A stretch of 64,000 nucleotides of DNA from Pseudoalteromonas sp. Z1A8 (GTDB lineage: Bacteria > Pseudomonadota > Gammaproteobacteria > Enterobacterales > Alteromonadaceae). Shown here in pieces: positions 29,348-38,454 of the stretch. The notes below the pieces were generated by a model. It was not told the origin of the DNA. It ran no database searches and worked only from the letters and a program-made list of their open reading frames with translations. The stretch covers positions 145,461 through 209,460 of the forward strand of contig NZ_WTLB01000001.1 in NCBI RefSeq assembly GCF_011378855.1, given 5' to 3'. The stretch's first letter is position 1; every line of letters begins with the position of its first letter. The position numbers were made by a program, and so were the translations under genes.

Positions 29348-29809
29348 TTAAGCGTGGTAGGTAGTTACGGCAGTGTAGAGTAAGTTAACGTCTTTCCAGC
29401 CACTCAAGCGCGACTTTTTACTATTAGTAACAAACGTGTACCAAGGCTGTATAGGATTAACAGCGCGTGGTTTTAAAAATATATGCCTAACAAGGTTTTG
29501 AGCAAAAAATTCAAAAACAACATCGTATTCAGACTCACTTTGAACAGTGTGCAAAAACAATGATGAATTATTGGCAGTTAACCGTGGTTGGTGCGCGTCA
29601 AAATCGGTTTGATGCGTTTTTTTATGCTGCGTAGTATCTACAGACTTAGTAATAGGCTGTATCTTAGTTAAATCGCCAATATCAGTAAGCGAAACCTGCG
29701 TACTAACAGTAATATTTAAATTTTGTGAGGCGTCCATAGCATTGCTTTGCACACTAAAAAGTGCAGCAAGTAGCAAAAAGGCAGTTAAAAACACTCTAAA
29801 TTTAAACAT
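29348..29809 (-). CDS. Exported protein of unknown function upstream of secD
   Basis: A 153-residue protein with a clear Sec signal peptide (MFKFRVFLTAFLLLAALFSVQSNA). The mature part is polar with a His/Gln-rich stretch (DTTQHKKTHQTDFDAHQP). It ends in a predicted beta/helical tail FAQNLVRHIFLKPRAVNPIQPWYTFVTNSKK. No family is recognised. It lies on the same strand as secD-secF and 110 bases upstream, so it may belong to the same unit. The hairpin at 29848-29878 lies just before its start. Confidence 0.6.
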   Translation of the reverse strand: MFKFRVFLTAFLLLAALFSVQSNAMDASQNLNITVSTQVSLTDIGDLTKIQPITKSVDTTQHKKTHQTDFDAHQPRLTANNSSLFLHTVQSESEYDVVFEFFAQNLVRHIFLKPRAVNPIQPWYTFVTNSKKSRLSGWKDVNLLYTAVTTYHA

Positions 29810-29847
29810 TCACGTTTTAAAACTAAAATAAGGGATGCGTAGTATAT

Positions 29848-29878
29848 AAGGGCTAGTATTTGAAATACAATAGCCCTT
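29848..29878. promoter_or_regulatory. Inverted repeat between divergent genes
   Basis: AAGGGCTA / TAGCCCTT arms enclose a second inverted pair GTATTT / AAATAC. It lies between the exported-protein gene (-) and the ABC transporter (+), 40 bases from each start. No T-run, so operator or structured leader rather than terminator. Confidence 0.45.
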
Positions 29879-29917
29879 AGCTATTTACTATCTAATTTAA
29901 TTTTACTGAGACTTTTA

Positions 29918-31696
29918 ATGCGCCCCAGACAAAGCAGTGAAAAACGACCAGACGCGATGAATTTACGCCAAAGTGTAAAAACACTGTGGCCCTACCTTAC
30001 AAAATTTAAAGGCCGTGTTTTTATTGCACTTATGGCGCTTATAGGCGCAAAAGGTGCCACGCTTTTAATGCCTTGGGCACTTAAAGAAATAATAGACTCG
30101 GTTGATAAGTCGATTAACCCACTGCTAGTTATTCCCGCTTTATTGTTATTGATGTACGGCGCGCTGCGTTTTGCTAGCGTGTTTTTAGGTGAAATAAGAG
30201 ATGCTGTATTTTCGCGCGTAACCGAGCACGCCATGCGTGATATTGGTTTAAAAGTATTTAAGCATTTGCACTCGCTTGAGCTGGCTTTTCATTTAGACAG
30301 GCAAACTGGCGGTATTAGCCGCGATATAGAACGCGGTACTAGCGGGTTAAGTTTTTTAATGCGTTTTTTAATGTTTAACATTGTGCCTACTTTGTTTGAA
30401 ATACTGACCGTTGCGATTATTTTTGGCACGTTGTTTTCTGTTTGGTTTGCGCTTATTACATTACTGGCCGTCGCTATTTATATTACTTTTACTGTGGTGG
30501 TTACTCAGTGGCGAAACCGCTTTATTAGAGAAGCAAATGCTGCCGACAATCAAAGTAATACCCGCGCCATAGACAGCCTACTTAATTATGAAACTGTAAA
30601 ATATTTTAATAATGAGCAGTTTGAAGCAAAAACATACGACACCTTTTTAGCAAACTGGGAAAAAGCCCGTTTAAAAAATAGAATGTCCTTGCTCGCCCTT
30701 AACTCAGGCCAAGCGCTTATTATTGCTTGTGCTATTACCGCGTTAATGTGGTTGGGCTCAACCGAGGTAGTTGCGGGTACACTCTCTATTGGTGAACTTG
30801 TGATGATTAACGCATATATGATTCAGCTATTTTTACCGCTTAACTTTTTAGGTTTTGTGTACCGCGAAATAAGACGCGCACTAACCGACCTTGAAAATAT
30901 GCTTGGGCTACTTAACAAAAAACCACAAATAACCGATGCACTTAATGCAAAAGAGCTCAATATTAGCCAAGGTGAAATAACATTTAATAATGTAAGTTTT
31001 AGTTACGATGCGCATCGCCCTATTCTTAATAACCTTAGCTTTAGTGTTAAAGCAGGCAGCAAAGTAGCCATTGTTGGAGCCAGTGGAGCTGGTAAAAGCT
31101 CATTAGCCCGACTGCTTTATCGTTTTTATGACGTAAGCGGTGGTGTAATTAGTATTGATAATCAAGCAATAAATTCAGTAACACTTAATAGTTTACGAAA
31201 AGCCATTGCAATAGTCCCGCAAGATACTGTGCTATTTAATACCACTATTCGTGAAAATATTGCTTACGGTAGACCATCAGCAAGCAATGCAGAAATTGAT
31301 GAAGCGATTGCTATGGCGCATTTAAAAGACTTTATAGCAACTCTTGATAAAGGCGATAAAACACTGGTTGGCGAACGTGGTTTAAAAGTATCCGGCGGCG
31401 AAAAACAGCGTATTGCTATTGCGCGCGCTATTTTGAAAAAGTCCCCTATTTTAATTTTTGATGAAGCGACTTCTGCTCTCGACTCTCATTCTGAGCAAGC
31501 AATACTCGCAGCAATGCGTGAAGTGGCCAGTAACCATACGAGTATTGTTATTGCTCATCGCCTTTCTACTATTACCGATGCAGACACCATTATTGTGCTC
31601 AAAGCCGGACAAATTATTGAGCAAGGTAAGCACGATGAGTTACTTACTCTCGCCGGAGAATACGCCCGTATGTGGGAGCTTCAGCATAAAAAATAA
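29918..31696 (+). CDS. Atm1-like ABC exporter (permease-ATPase fusion)
   Basis: A half-size ABC exporter of the Atm1/HMT1 group, thought to export glutathione-linked or metal-containing compounds across the inner membrane. It has 592 residues. The six-helix membrane domain (about 25-320) carries the group signature FHLDRQTGGISRDIERGTSGLSF and NYETVKYFNNEQFEAKTY. The ATPase domain (about 345-590) has Walker A GASGAGKSS, the signature VSGGEKQRIAIARA and Walker B ILIFDEATSALD, followed by the switch His in AHRLST. Starts at ATG 29918 (a second Met at codon 14 is possible). It is followed by the REP array. Substrate unknown. Confidence 0.92.
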   Translation: MRPRQSSEKRPDAMNLRQSVKTLWPYLTKFKGRVFIALMALIGAKGATLLMPWALKEIIDSVDKSINPLLVIPALLLLMYGALRFASVFLGEIRDAVFSRVTEHAMRDIGLKVFKHLHSLELAFHLDRQTGGISRDIERGTSGLSFLMRFLMFNIVPTLFEILTVAIIFGTLFSVWFALITLLAVAIYITFTVVVTQWRNRFIREANAADNQSNTRAIDSLLNYETVKYFNNEQFEAKTYDTFLANWEKARLKNRMSLLALNSGQALIIACAITALMWLGSTEVVAGTLSIGELVMINAYMIQLFLPLNFLGFVYREIRRALTDLENMLGLLNKKPQITDALNAKELNISQGEITFNNVSFSYDAHRPILNNLSFSVKAGSKVAIVGASGAGKSSLARLLYRFYDVSGGVISIDNQAINSVTLNSLRKAIAIVPQDTVLFNTTIRENIAYGRPSASNAEIDEAIAMAHLKDFIATLDKGDKTLVGERGLKVSGGEKQRIAIARAILKKSPILIFDEATSALDSHSEQAILAAMREVASNHTSIVIAHRLSTITDADTIIVLKAGQIIEQGKHDELLTLAGEYARMWELQHKK

Positions 31697-31702
31697 GGGA
31701 TA

Positions 31703-32436
31703 GTAGGCGTGAGTTTACCTCGCGCTTTTTGAGCCAATTTAAACAAGCGCGGCATAAAGCCGCGCCTACAAATAAATTTAAGCCCCAGCCCACGAATACA
31801 TCTAAACATTGCTGTTAAAGCGTAGGCGTGAGTTTACCTCGCGCTTTTTGAGCCAATTTAAACAATCGCGGCATAAAGCCGCGCCTACAGATAAATTAAA
31901 GCCCCAGTCCATGAATACATCTAAGCATCGCTATTAACCGTAGGCGTGAGTTTACCTCGCGCTTTTTGAGCCAATTTAAACAAGCGCGGCATAAAGCCCC
32001 GCCTACAGATAAATTTAAGCCCCAGCCCACGAATACATCTAAGCATCGCTATTAACTGTCGGCTGGAGTTTACCTCGCGCTTTTAAGCTAACTTAAACAA
32101 GCGTGGCATAAAGCCCCGCCTACACATAAATTTAAGCCCCAGCCCACGAATACATCTAAGCATCGCTATTAACTGTCGGCTGGAGTTTACCTCGCGCTTT
32201 TAAGCTAACTTAAACAAGCGCGGCATAAAGCCCCGCCTACACATAAATTTAAGCCTCAGCCCACGAATAAATCGAAACACCAAGCTAAAGCGTAGGAGCG
32301 AGTTTACCTCGTGCTTTTAAGCTAATTTAAACAAGCGCGGCTTAAAGCCACGCCTACACATAAATTTAAGCCCCGGCCCACGAATACATCTAAGCATCGC
32401 TATTAACTGTAGGCGTGAGTTTACCTCGCGCTTTTA
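31703..32436. repeat. Tandem REP/BIME array, six units plus one partial
   Basis: A 117-119-base unit repeats with starts at 31703, 31822, 31940, 32058, 32175, 32292 and a last partial at 32409. Each unit holds a REP-type palindrome opening GTAGGCGTGAG and closing CTCGCGC, a spacer of about 20 bases, then an inverted palindrome GCGCGGCATAAAGC..GCCTAC (GTAG on the opposite strand). A conserved 50-base linker (AGCCCCAGCCCACGAAT) follows. Opposed GTAG-headed palindromes are the BIME layout mobilised by RAYT proteins in other gammaproteobacteria. Units 4 and 5 share private variants (GTCGGCTGGAG, TAAGCTAACTTAAAC), pointing to recent local duplication. The array fills most of the 905-base gap between the ABC exporter and the M13 peptidase genes. 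Confidence 0.85.
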
Positions 32437-32601
32437 ATCTTGCTCTTCTTGCTTAATCTAAGCTTTATCGAGCGCTGTGGTGATTCACCTCAAAAGGTTT
32501 GTTTGTCTGATTAATATCAATAACAATCGATAAGTTAAATATTCGTAACAATAAAATGATTCGCACCTATTTGAATCAAAAAAGCTCCTCAGGGGAACAT
32601 A

Positions 32602-34680
32602 ATGAAAAAGAGTTTAATTGCCGCAGCATTAGCTGCCACATTTATTACCGGTTGTTCAGAGCCGCAAACAACAAAAACAGACGAGCAACAACCTAAAGTA
32701 GCCACAGCAACAGTGGCAGAAAAAGCAGAATTAGGTAGTTTTGGTGTTGATTTAACAGCCCGTAACGAAGCCGTTAAACCAGGCGATGACTTTTTTATGT
32801 ATGCCAGTGGCACATGGTATGACAACTACGAAATGCCTGCAGATAAAACTCGCTACGGTGCATTTTCAGGGTTAGCTGAGCGAAGCGAAGGCGATGTTAA
32901 AGCTATTATTGAAGAAATAGCAGCACGTAAAGATTTAAATGCAGAAGAAAAACTCGTTGCTGATTTTTACAATGCGTATATGGATACCGAAACGCTTAAT
33001 AAACTAGGTGTAGAGCCTATCAAGCCATTGTTAAGTGAAATTAGTGATATAGCGTCAACTGACGATTTAGCTGAAATGTTTGGAAAGTCTTGGTTAACCG
33101 GTAATAAAGCCCCTTTTGGTGGCGGCATGTGGTTTAACCGCTTAGACCCTAATAAATATGAAATGTCACTCGGTGCTGGTGGTTTAGGCCTCCCCGATCG
33201 CTCTTACTACCTTGAAGACGCTGAGCGCTTTATTAAAACGCGTGCAGCCTATGTTGCCCACATTGCCGATATGCTTGAATTTACAGGCACTGAAAATACC
33301 ACTGAGCGTGCTCAAGCAATTGTTGATCTTGAAACTAAGATTGCACAAGGTCATTGGCCTCGTGAAAAACGTCGTAATCGCGATTTAACCCTAAACCAAG
33401 TTGAACGTGCCGATTTAAGCACTGCTTATCCTGGCTTTAACTGGGATTTATACTTTGCACAAACAGGTTATAAAGTACCTCAGTTAAATGTGTCTCAGCC
33501 TGAGCCAATAAAAGCGATGATTGAGCTAATCAATCAAGAAGATATTGCAGTATGGAAAGACTACTTAACGTATCACGCTATTAGCGGTAACGCGGGTTTA
33601 CTATCAGAGGACGTATTTAATACTAACTTTGCTTTTTTTGGTAAAGAACTAAACGGACAACAAGAACCTCGCCCTCGCTGGAAACGTGCAATAAGCGAAA
33701 TGTCGGGTACGACCTCTCTTGGTTTTGCTATTGGTAAAATATACGTAGCGCGTTACTTCCCTGAATCATCAAAACAACAAATGTCTGAGCTGGTTGAAAA
33801 CCTACGTACAGCCCTGGGTGAACGTATTGATAACCTAGAATGGATGGGCGATGACACTAAAGTAAATGCGCGCGCTAAGCTTGCTGCATTTGTACCAAAA
33901 ATTGGTTACCCCGATGTTTGGCAGTCTTATGACGGTTTAAGTATTACCAAAAACGATTTAATCAGTAATGTGAAAAACATGCGTGAGTTTTTCCACGCAG
34001 AAAGTGTTGAAAAAGAGCTACAAAAAACAGATCGTAACCGCTGGGGCATGACGCCACAACGCGTAAACGCTTACTACAACAGCTCATTTAATGAGATTGT
34101 ATTTCCGGCTGCGATATTACAACCGCCGTTTTTCGATCCAAATGCCGATCCAGCTGTAAACTATGGCGGTATTGGCGCTGTAATTGGTCACGAAATGGGT
34201 CATGGGTTTGATGACCAAGGTTCAAAATCAGACGAAAACGGGGTGCAACGTAACTGGTGGACTGATGCTGATCGCGCTGCATTTGACAAAAAAGCCGATC
34301 AACTGGCCGAGCAGTACAGTAAATACGAGCCAATCGAAGGTAACTTTGTTAATGGTCGTAACAGCCTTGGTGAAAACATTGGTGATGTGGGTGGTTTGTC
34401 GATGGCTTATCATGCTTACAAGCTAAGTTTAAATGGTAAAGAAGCGCCTGTTATAGACGGTGTGACTGGCGATCAACGTTTCTTCCTTGCGTGGGCACAA
34501 GTATGGAAAGAAAAACGTACTGAACAAAGCATGCTTAACCAACTTCGTGGTGGCACACATGCACCAGGTCGCTTTAGAGCACAAGCGCCACGTAACCACG
34601 ATGCATGGTACAAAGCGTTTGATGTAAAACCAGGCGATGCGTTATACCTTCCTGAAGATGAACGTGTACGTATTTGGTAA
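32602..34680 (+). CDS. M13-family zinc metallopeptidase lipoprotein
   Basis: A neprilysin-like (PepO-type) endopeptidase that should act on small peptides in the cell envelope. It has 692 residues. The lipoprotein signal is MKKSLIAAALAATFITGC (Cys18), followed by a Thr/Gln-rich linker. M13 N-domain (about 50-430) and catalytic domain (about 485-690) follow. NAYYNSSFNEIVFPAAIL, the zinc motif GHEMGHGFDD (about 526-535) and the third-ligand motif GENIGDVGG (about 589) are all intact. The ending PEDERVRIW is typical of the family. AGGGGA precedes the ATG. Confidence 0.95.
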   Translation: MKKSLIAAALAATFITGCSEPQTTKTDEQQPKVATATVAEKAELGSFGVDLTARNEAVKPGDDFFMYASGTWYDNYEMPADKTRYGAFSGLAERSEGDVKAIIEEIAARKDLNAEEKLVADFYNAYMDTETLNKLGVEPIKPLLSEISDIASTDDLAEMFGKSWLTGNKAPFGGGMWFNRLDPNKYEMSLGAGGLGLPDRSYYLEDAERFIKTRAAYVAHIADMLEFTGTENTTERAQAIVDLETKIAQGHWPREKRRNRDLTLNQVERADLSTAYPGFNWDLYFAQTGYKVPQLNVSQPEPIKAMIELINQEDIAVWKDYLTYHAISGNAGLLSEDVFNTNFAFFGKELNGQQEPRPRWKRAISEMSGTTSLGFAIGKIYVARYFPESSKQQMSELVENLRTALGERIDNLEWMGDDTKVNARAKLAAFVPKIGYPDVWQSYDGLSITKNDLISNVKNMREFFHAESVEKELQKTDRNRWGMTPQRVNAYYNSSFNEIVFPAAILQPPFFDPNADPAVNYGGIGAVIGHEMGHGFDDQGSKSDENGVQRNWWTDADRAAFDKKADQLAEQYSKYEPIEGNFVNGRNSLGENIGDVGGLSMAYHAYKLSLNGKEAPVIDGVTGDQRFFLAWAQVWKEKRTEQSMLNQLRGGTHAPGRFRAQAPRNHDAWYKAFDVKPGDALYLPEDERVRIW

Positions 34681-34725
34681 GTAAAATGGGGCTTTAGTTA
34701 GTCTCGTTTAATTTTATTACCCTTT

Positions 34726-34755
34726 AGGCAACTCATTAAATGAGTTGCCTTTTTA
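34726..34755 (+). terminator. Terminator of the M13 peptidase gene
   Basis: AGGCAACTCA / TGAGTTGCCT, 10 perfect pairs, 5-base loop, followed by TTTTTA; 45 bases after the stop. Confidence 0.92.
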
Positions 34756-34913
34756 TTGGGTCAAATTTGCTCTGAAAACCACCTTCAAGTCCCCCCTTAA
34801 AATCCCTTAATAAAATGCACTTTAGATGGCTTTTAAACACGACAGTTTTAATCAGCTTTAATACTTACTAGCCCTTGAATGCATTTACCTTTAGAATACG
34901 CACTATAATTTTA

Positions 34914-34919
34914 TTCTAT
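34914..34919 (+). promoter_or_regulatory. Candidate -10 box of the yebC/yeeN gene
   Basis: TATAAT 29 bases before the ATG at 34948; the -35 candidate 17 bases upstream (TTAGAA) is weak. Confidence 0.4.
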
Positions 34920-34947
34920 TATTTACATATATTAAGGCGAAACGCAG

Positions 34948-35661
34948 ATGGGAAGAGCTTACCAAAACAAAAAAGATTCAATGGCTAAGACTGCGGGTGC
35001 TAAAACTAAAGTTTATTCTAAGTACGGCAAAGAAATTTATATTTGTGCTAAAAACGGCGGTGTAGACCCAGATGGTAACTTATCATTACGTCGTTTAATT
35101 GAACGCGCTAAAAAAGACCAAGTTCCAGCACACGTTATTGACCGCGCAATAGACAAAGCAAAAGGTGGCGGCGGCGAAGACTACTCAGCAACACGTTACG
35201 AAGGTTACGGCCCAGGTAACTGTATGATTATTGTTGACTGTTTAACTGACAACAACAAACGTACCTTTGCTGATGTACGTGTTTGTTTTACCAAAGCAAA
35301 TGCTAAAATTGGCGCTCAAAACTCTGTTTCACATTTATTTGATCACCTTGCTATTTTTGTATTTGACGGTGATGACGACGAAGCAGTACTTGAAGCGCTT
35401 ATGATGGCTGATGTTGATGTAACTGACGTAGAAGTAGATGACGGTAAAGTCACTGTTTTTGCTCCTCACACAGAGTATAACAATACACGTACAGCGCTTG
35501 AAGAAATGGGCGTGACTGAATTTGACGAAGACCTAATTAGCTTTGTGCCACAAATTGAAACGCCAATTGAAGGCGAAGACGTTGAAGTTATGGAACGCTT
35601 TTTAGCAATGTTAGAAGATTGCGACGACGTACAAAACGTTTACCATAACGCGCAATTCTAA
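34948..35661 (+). CDS. yeeN: YebC/PmpR-family protein, YeeN type
   Basis: A 237-residue protein of the YebC/TACO1 family. Members bind nucleic acid; recent work links the family to relief of ribosome stalling as well as to transcription. The start [31 protein letters not shown] follows YeeN rather than YebC (MAGHSKW). Family motifs [26 protein letters not shown] and [23 protein letters not shown] are present, as is the acidic C-terminus [16 protein letters not shown]. Strong codon regularity suggests good expression. Single gene with its own promoter and terminator. Confidence 0.93.
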   Translation: MGRAYQNKKDSMAKTAGAKTKVYSKYGKEIYICAKNGGVDPDGNLSLRRLIERAKKDQVPAHVIDRAIDKAKGGGGEDYSATRYEGYGPGNCMIIVDCLTDNNKRTFADVRVCFTKANAKIGAQNSVSHLFDHLAIFVFDGDDDEAVLEALMMADVDVTDVEVDDGKVTVFAPHTEYNNTRTALEEMGVTEFDEDLISFVPQIETPIEGEDVEVMERFLAMLEDCDDVQNVYHNAQF

Positions 35662-35690
35662 AGAACAATTTAGTAAGTTAGAACGATTTT

Positions 35691-35716
35691 AAGCCAACAG
35701 CTATGTTGGCTTTTTT
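35691..35716 (+). terminator. Terminator of the yeeN gene
   Basis: AAGCCAACA / TGTTGGCTT, 4-base loop, followed by TTTT; 29 bases after the stop. Confidence 0.9.
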
Positions 35717-35740
35717 ATTTTTAGAACGTGGTATAAATAT

Positions 35741-37030
35741 ATGAATTCCCTTGAAGAGCTTAAAAGTGGCAAGCTTGTTGGTGCTACTCGCCTGCAATTA
35801 GTAGAAGAGCTAACCACATTTCCTGAAGAAATTTTTAGCTTAGCTAACACGCTTGAAGTGCTCGATTTATCAAATAATAAATTATCAACACTACCTGATG
35901 AATTTGCCTGTTTAACACGCCTTAAGCGAGTATTTTTATCGTTTAATCAGTTTAAGCATATTCCTGCGGTTTTAGCTAAGTGCCCTGCTCTGATAATGGT
36001 TGCATTTAAGGGCTGTAAAATAACTGAGTTTAGTGATTATTGTTTACCAAAAAATATTGAATGGCTCATACTCACCGACAACAACATTACTGAGCTGCCT
36101 CAAACCTTTGGCCAATTTACACAGCTTAAAAAGCTCGCACTTGCGGGCAATCAACTTAAGCAACTGCCAAGTAGCATGGCGCAGTGTAAAAACCTTGAGC
36201 TTGTTAGGCTCTCTGCTAATAACTTAACACACGTAGACGACTGGCTTTTTGAACTGCCTAAACTTGCTTGGCTGGCGTTTGCCGGTAACGATTTTAATAA
36301 AGCTCAGTGCCTTACAAAGTGCAGCTTAGAAAATAAACCTCTTAACGATTACACTCTTAGCCATGTTATTGGTCAAGGTGCATCGGGCGTTATTCATTTA
36401 GCAAAAGCGGCTGATAACGCTGTAGCGATTAAGTTATTCAAGGGCGCAATTACCAGCGACGGCTACCCGCTTGATGAAGTAAATTGCTGCTTACAAGCAG
36501 GCGATCATGCTAATTTAATTAAGGTGCTTGCTTATATTGAACAAAGTGATCAGCTAGGTTTAGTGATGGAACTAATAGATAAAAGATTCGCTAATTTAGG
36601 CCTGCCTCCAAGCCTCGAAACCTGCACGCGTGATACCTTTAACAATGATTGCCATTACTCAACTCAGGCTATTTTAAAAATTGCACAGCAAATGGTAAGT
36701 ACCTTACATCACTTGCATGTTTTTAAAGTAAGTCACGGCGACATTTATGCGCATAACACTATGGTTAACCAAGACCATGATGTTTTGTTTGGTGATTTTG
36801 GTGCTGCTACTAATTTAGCAATGCTCAGTGAGTATCAACAAAAGCAGTTAGAGCTTATAGAAGTAAGAGCCTTGGGCTGTTTAATTGAAGACTTATTAGG
36901 CACGGTAACCGGCGATGACAGGCAAAGTGAGCTGTTTGATAAAATGTCCGATATGGCAAAACGTGCGATGCAACCTTTATTAAATCAAAGGCCTATATTT
37001 ACTGAGTTATTAGAAGGGCTAAATATATGA
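35741..37030 (+). CDS. Leucine-rich-repeat protein kinase
   Basis: A 429-residue fusion. Residues ~35-190 hold about six leucine-rich repeats (LEVLDLSNNKLSTLP, IEWLILTDNNITELP, LKKLALAGNQLKQLP, LELVRLSANNLTHV). Residues ~205-429 form a eukaryotic-like protein kinase: Gly loop GQGASGVIHLA (about 210-220), ATP lysine in VAIKLFK, helix-C Glu in DEVNCC, catalytic loop HGDIYAHN (Gly replaces Arg of HRD) and GDFGAA metal loop. The key Lys, Asp and Asn are retained, so activity is plausible. No signal peptide or membrane segment, hence cytoplasmic. Lone gene 25 bases after the yeeN terminator. Targets unknown. Confidence 0.9.
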   Translation: MNSLEELKSGKLVGATRLQLVEELTTFPEEIFSLANTLEVLDLSNNKLSTLPDEFACLTRLKRVFLSFNQFKHIPAVLAKCPALIMVAFKGCKITEFSDYCLPKNIEWLILTDNNITELPQTFGQFTQLKKLALAGNQLKQLPSSMAQCKNLELVRLSANNLTHVDDWLFELPKLAWLAFAGNDFNKAQCLTKCSLENKPLNDYTLSHVIGQGASGVIHLAKAADNAVAIKLFKGAITSDGYPLDEVNCCLQAGDHANLIKVLAYIEQSDQLGLVMELIDKRFANLGLPPSLETCTRDTFNNDCHYSTQAILKIAQQMVSTLHHLHVFKVSHGDIYAHNTMVNQDHDVLFGDFGAATNLAMLSEYQQKQLELIEVRALGCLIEDLLGTVTGDDRQSELFDKMSDMAKRAMQPLLNQRPIFTELLEGLNI

Positions 37031-37052
37031 CTCAGTATTAATTAAGTAAATT

Positions 37053-37091
37053 CTAAAAGGGGGCAATGTATAACGCGTTGCTCCCTTTTAG
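37053..37091. terminator. Terminator between convergent genes
   Basis: CTAAAAGGG..GCAA / TTGC..CCCTTTTAG arms (about 13 pairs with a bulged G) between the LRR kinase (+) and the desaturase-family gene (-); short T-run at the 3' side. Confidence 0.7.
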
Positions 37092-37122
37092 TTTATATTG
37101 TGTATTTATTCGAACTTCGAAT

Positions 37123-38247
37123 TTATTTAGCGCGTTTAAACGGGTAAACCTGCTGTTTAAGCATACCTACCGGCATGTAATCCCCAACTACACCGTATGC
37201 TTCTGGCCACTCTTTTTGGCCTTTAACAGCAGTACCAAACGCGTAATCTAAAAACGAAAAATGCGCAGCATAATTGCGGTCAATCGCGGCTTTATCTGAT
37301 GCATGATGCCAATGATGAAACTGCGGTGTAACCATAAAATATTTTAGCCAACCAAATCTAACGCGTACATTTGCATGGTTAAATACCGCTTGTAAGCCTA
37401 CAATAATGACGTACAAACTAATTATTTGCTGTGAAAAACCAAGTACAAATATAGGCGTGAGCACTAAACTACGTGTTATAAAAATTTCAAAAATATGTTG
37501 GCGAGAGCCCGCTAACCAATCCATTTCTTTGGCGCTGTGATGTACGCCATGAAAACGCCATAATAAAGGAACTTCGTGATAAGCACGATGCACCCAATAT
37601 TGCATTAAATCGGCCACGAGTATAATTAAAAATAACTGCACTACAAATGGTGTTTGCTCTATATAACCTTGAATAGTCGATGATACAGCCCAGCCAAAGC
37701 CGTAGTGCACAAAGTGGTTAGTAACGAGTAATACAAAACCAATAATTAAATGATTTACAAAAAAGTGGTTTAAATCACCCCGCCATTCGCTACGTAATAT
37801 TTTTTGCTCTTTACGATGTGGTAGTAGCTTTTCAATCACGATAAATATGAGCGTTGAGCCGAGTAAATCTAAAATAAACCAATCGAGCCCTATGTAAGGT
37901 GTGTCGCTGGCAAACTCGTTTACCTCAACGTTTGGTCCGCCAAACATAATAGCCAATATAATAAAAAACCACGCTGTAGCTCCTAAGCGTTTATTGGTAT
38001 TACGTACAAAGTTAAGTAGCCCTAAACTGCCCGAGACCAATAATGATGCGAACATAAGTTGGCGTAAAAAGTCGACGCTGTAGCTTTTTCTCAGCTCCGG
38101 TGTGGTTAAGTATTCAGGAAAATGAAAAGCTAGTACGCCTAAGCAACTTAGTATTGCTAAAAAGCAGGCTATGTAGCCACTTATGTTGCCCTCACCTATT
38201 TGTAGATGATTTGTGCGAAATATCTTTCGTGATAAAGCTTTGATCAT
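37123..38247 (-). CDS. Sterol desaturase / fatty acid hydroxylase family membrane protein
   Basis: A di-iron membrane enzyme of the fatty acid hydroxylase superfamily. It is about 374 residues with roughly seven hydrophobic segments. The histidine clusters that bind iron are visible: HRAYHEVPLLWRFHGVHHSAKEMDW, FNHANV and FHHWHHASDKAAIDRNYAAHFSFLDYAFGT. ATG at 38298 is in frame, but AAGGA is positioned for the ATG at 38247, which is preferred. The substrate (lipid, carotenoid or other) cannot be told. Convergent with the kinase gene. Confidence 0.88.
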   Translation of the reverse strand: MIKALSRKIFRTNHLQIGEGNISGYIACFLAILSCLGVLAFHFPEYLTTPELRKSYSVDFLRQLMFASLLVSGSLGLLNFVRNTNKRLGATAWFFIILAIMFGGPNVEVNEFASDTPYIGLDWFILDLLGSTLIFIVIEKLLPHRKEQKILRSEWRGDLNHFFVNHLIIGFVLLVTNHFVHYGFGWAVSSTIQGYIEQTPFVVQLFLIILVADLMQYWVHRAYHEVPLLWRFHGVHHSAKEMDWLAGSRQHIFEIFITRSLVLTPIFVLGFSQQIISLYVIIVGLQAVFNHANVRVRFGWLKYFMVTPQFHHWHHASDKAAIDRNYAAHFSFLDYAFGTAVKGQKEWPEAYGVVGDYMPVGMLKQQVYPFKRAK

Positions 38248-38397
38248 TGTTATTATTCCTTGCTTCGTTGAGCTGATTGAGCACAACAAAATTTCCATTG
38301 GTTTACACGCCTTTATATTAACAAAATTTAGAGTATAAAAAATACACTTAATTAACCACCTCCTTTCTAAGTGTAAATATTCCTATAGCACATACGC

Positions 38398-38422
38398 AAA
38401 AAAGCCACGCAATGCGTGGCTT
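38398..38422 (-). terminator. Terminator of the edd-eda-gap operon
   Basis: AAGCCACGC / GCGTGGCTT with a 3-base loop and a T-run after it on the minus strand, 33 bases past the gap stop. Confidence 0.88.
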
Positions 38423-38454
38423 GGTTGGATAAAGCTAAACTTTTACAGAGTCAA

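Noticed and set aside
31703..32436. CRISPR array
   Set aside because: The repeat period is 117-119 bases and the whole unit, including the part that would be the spacer, is conserved; there are no unique spacers and no cas genes.
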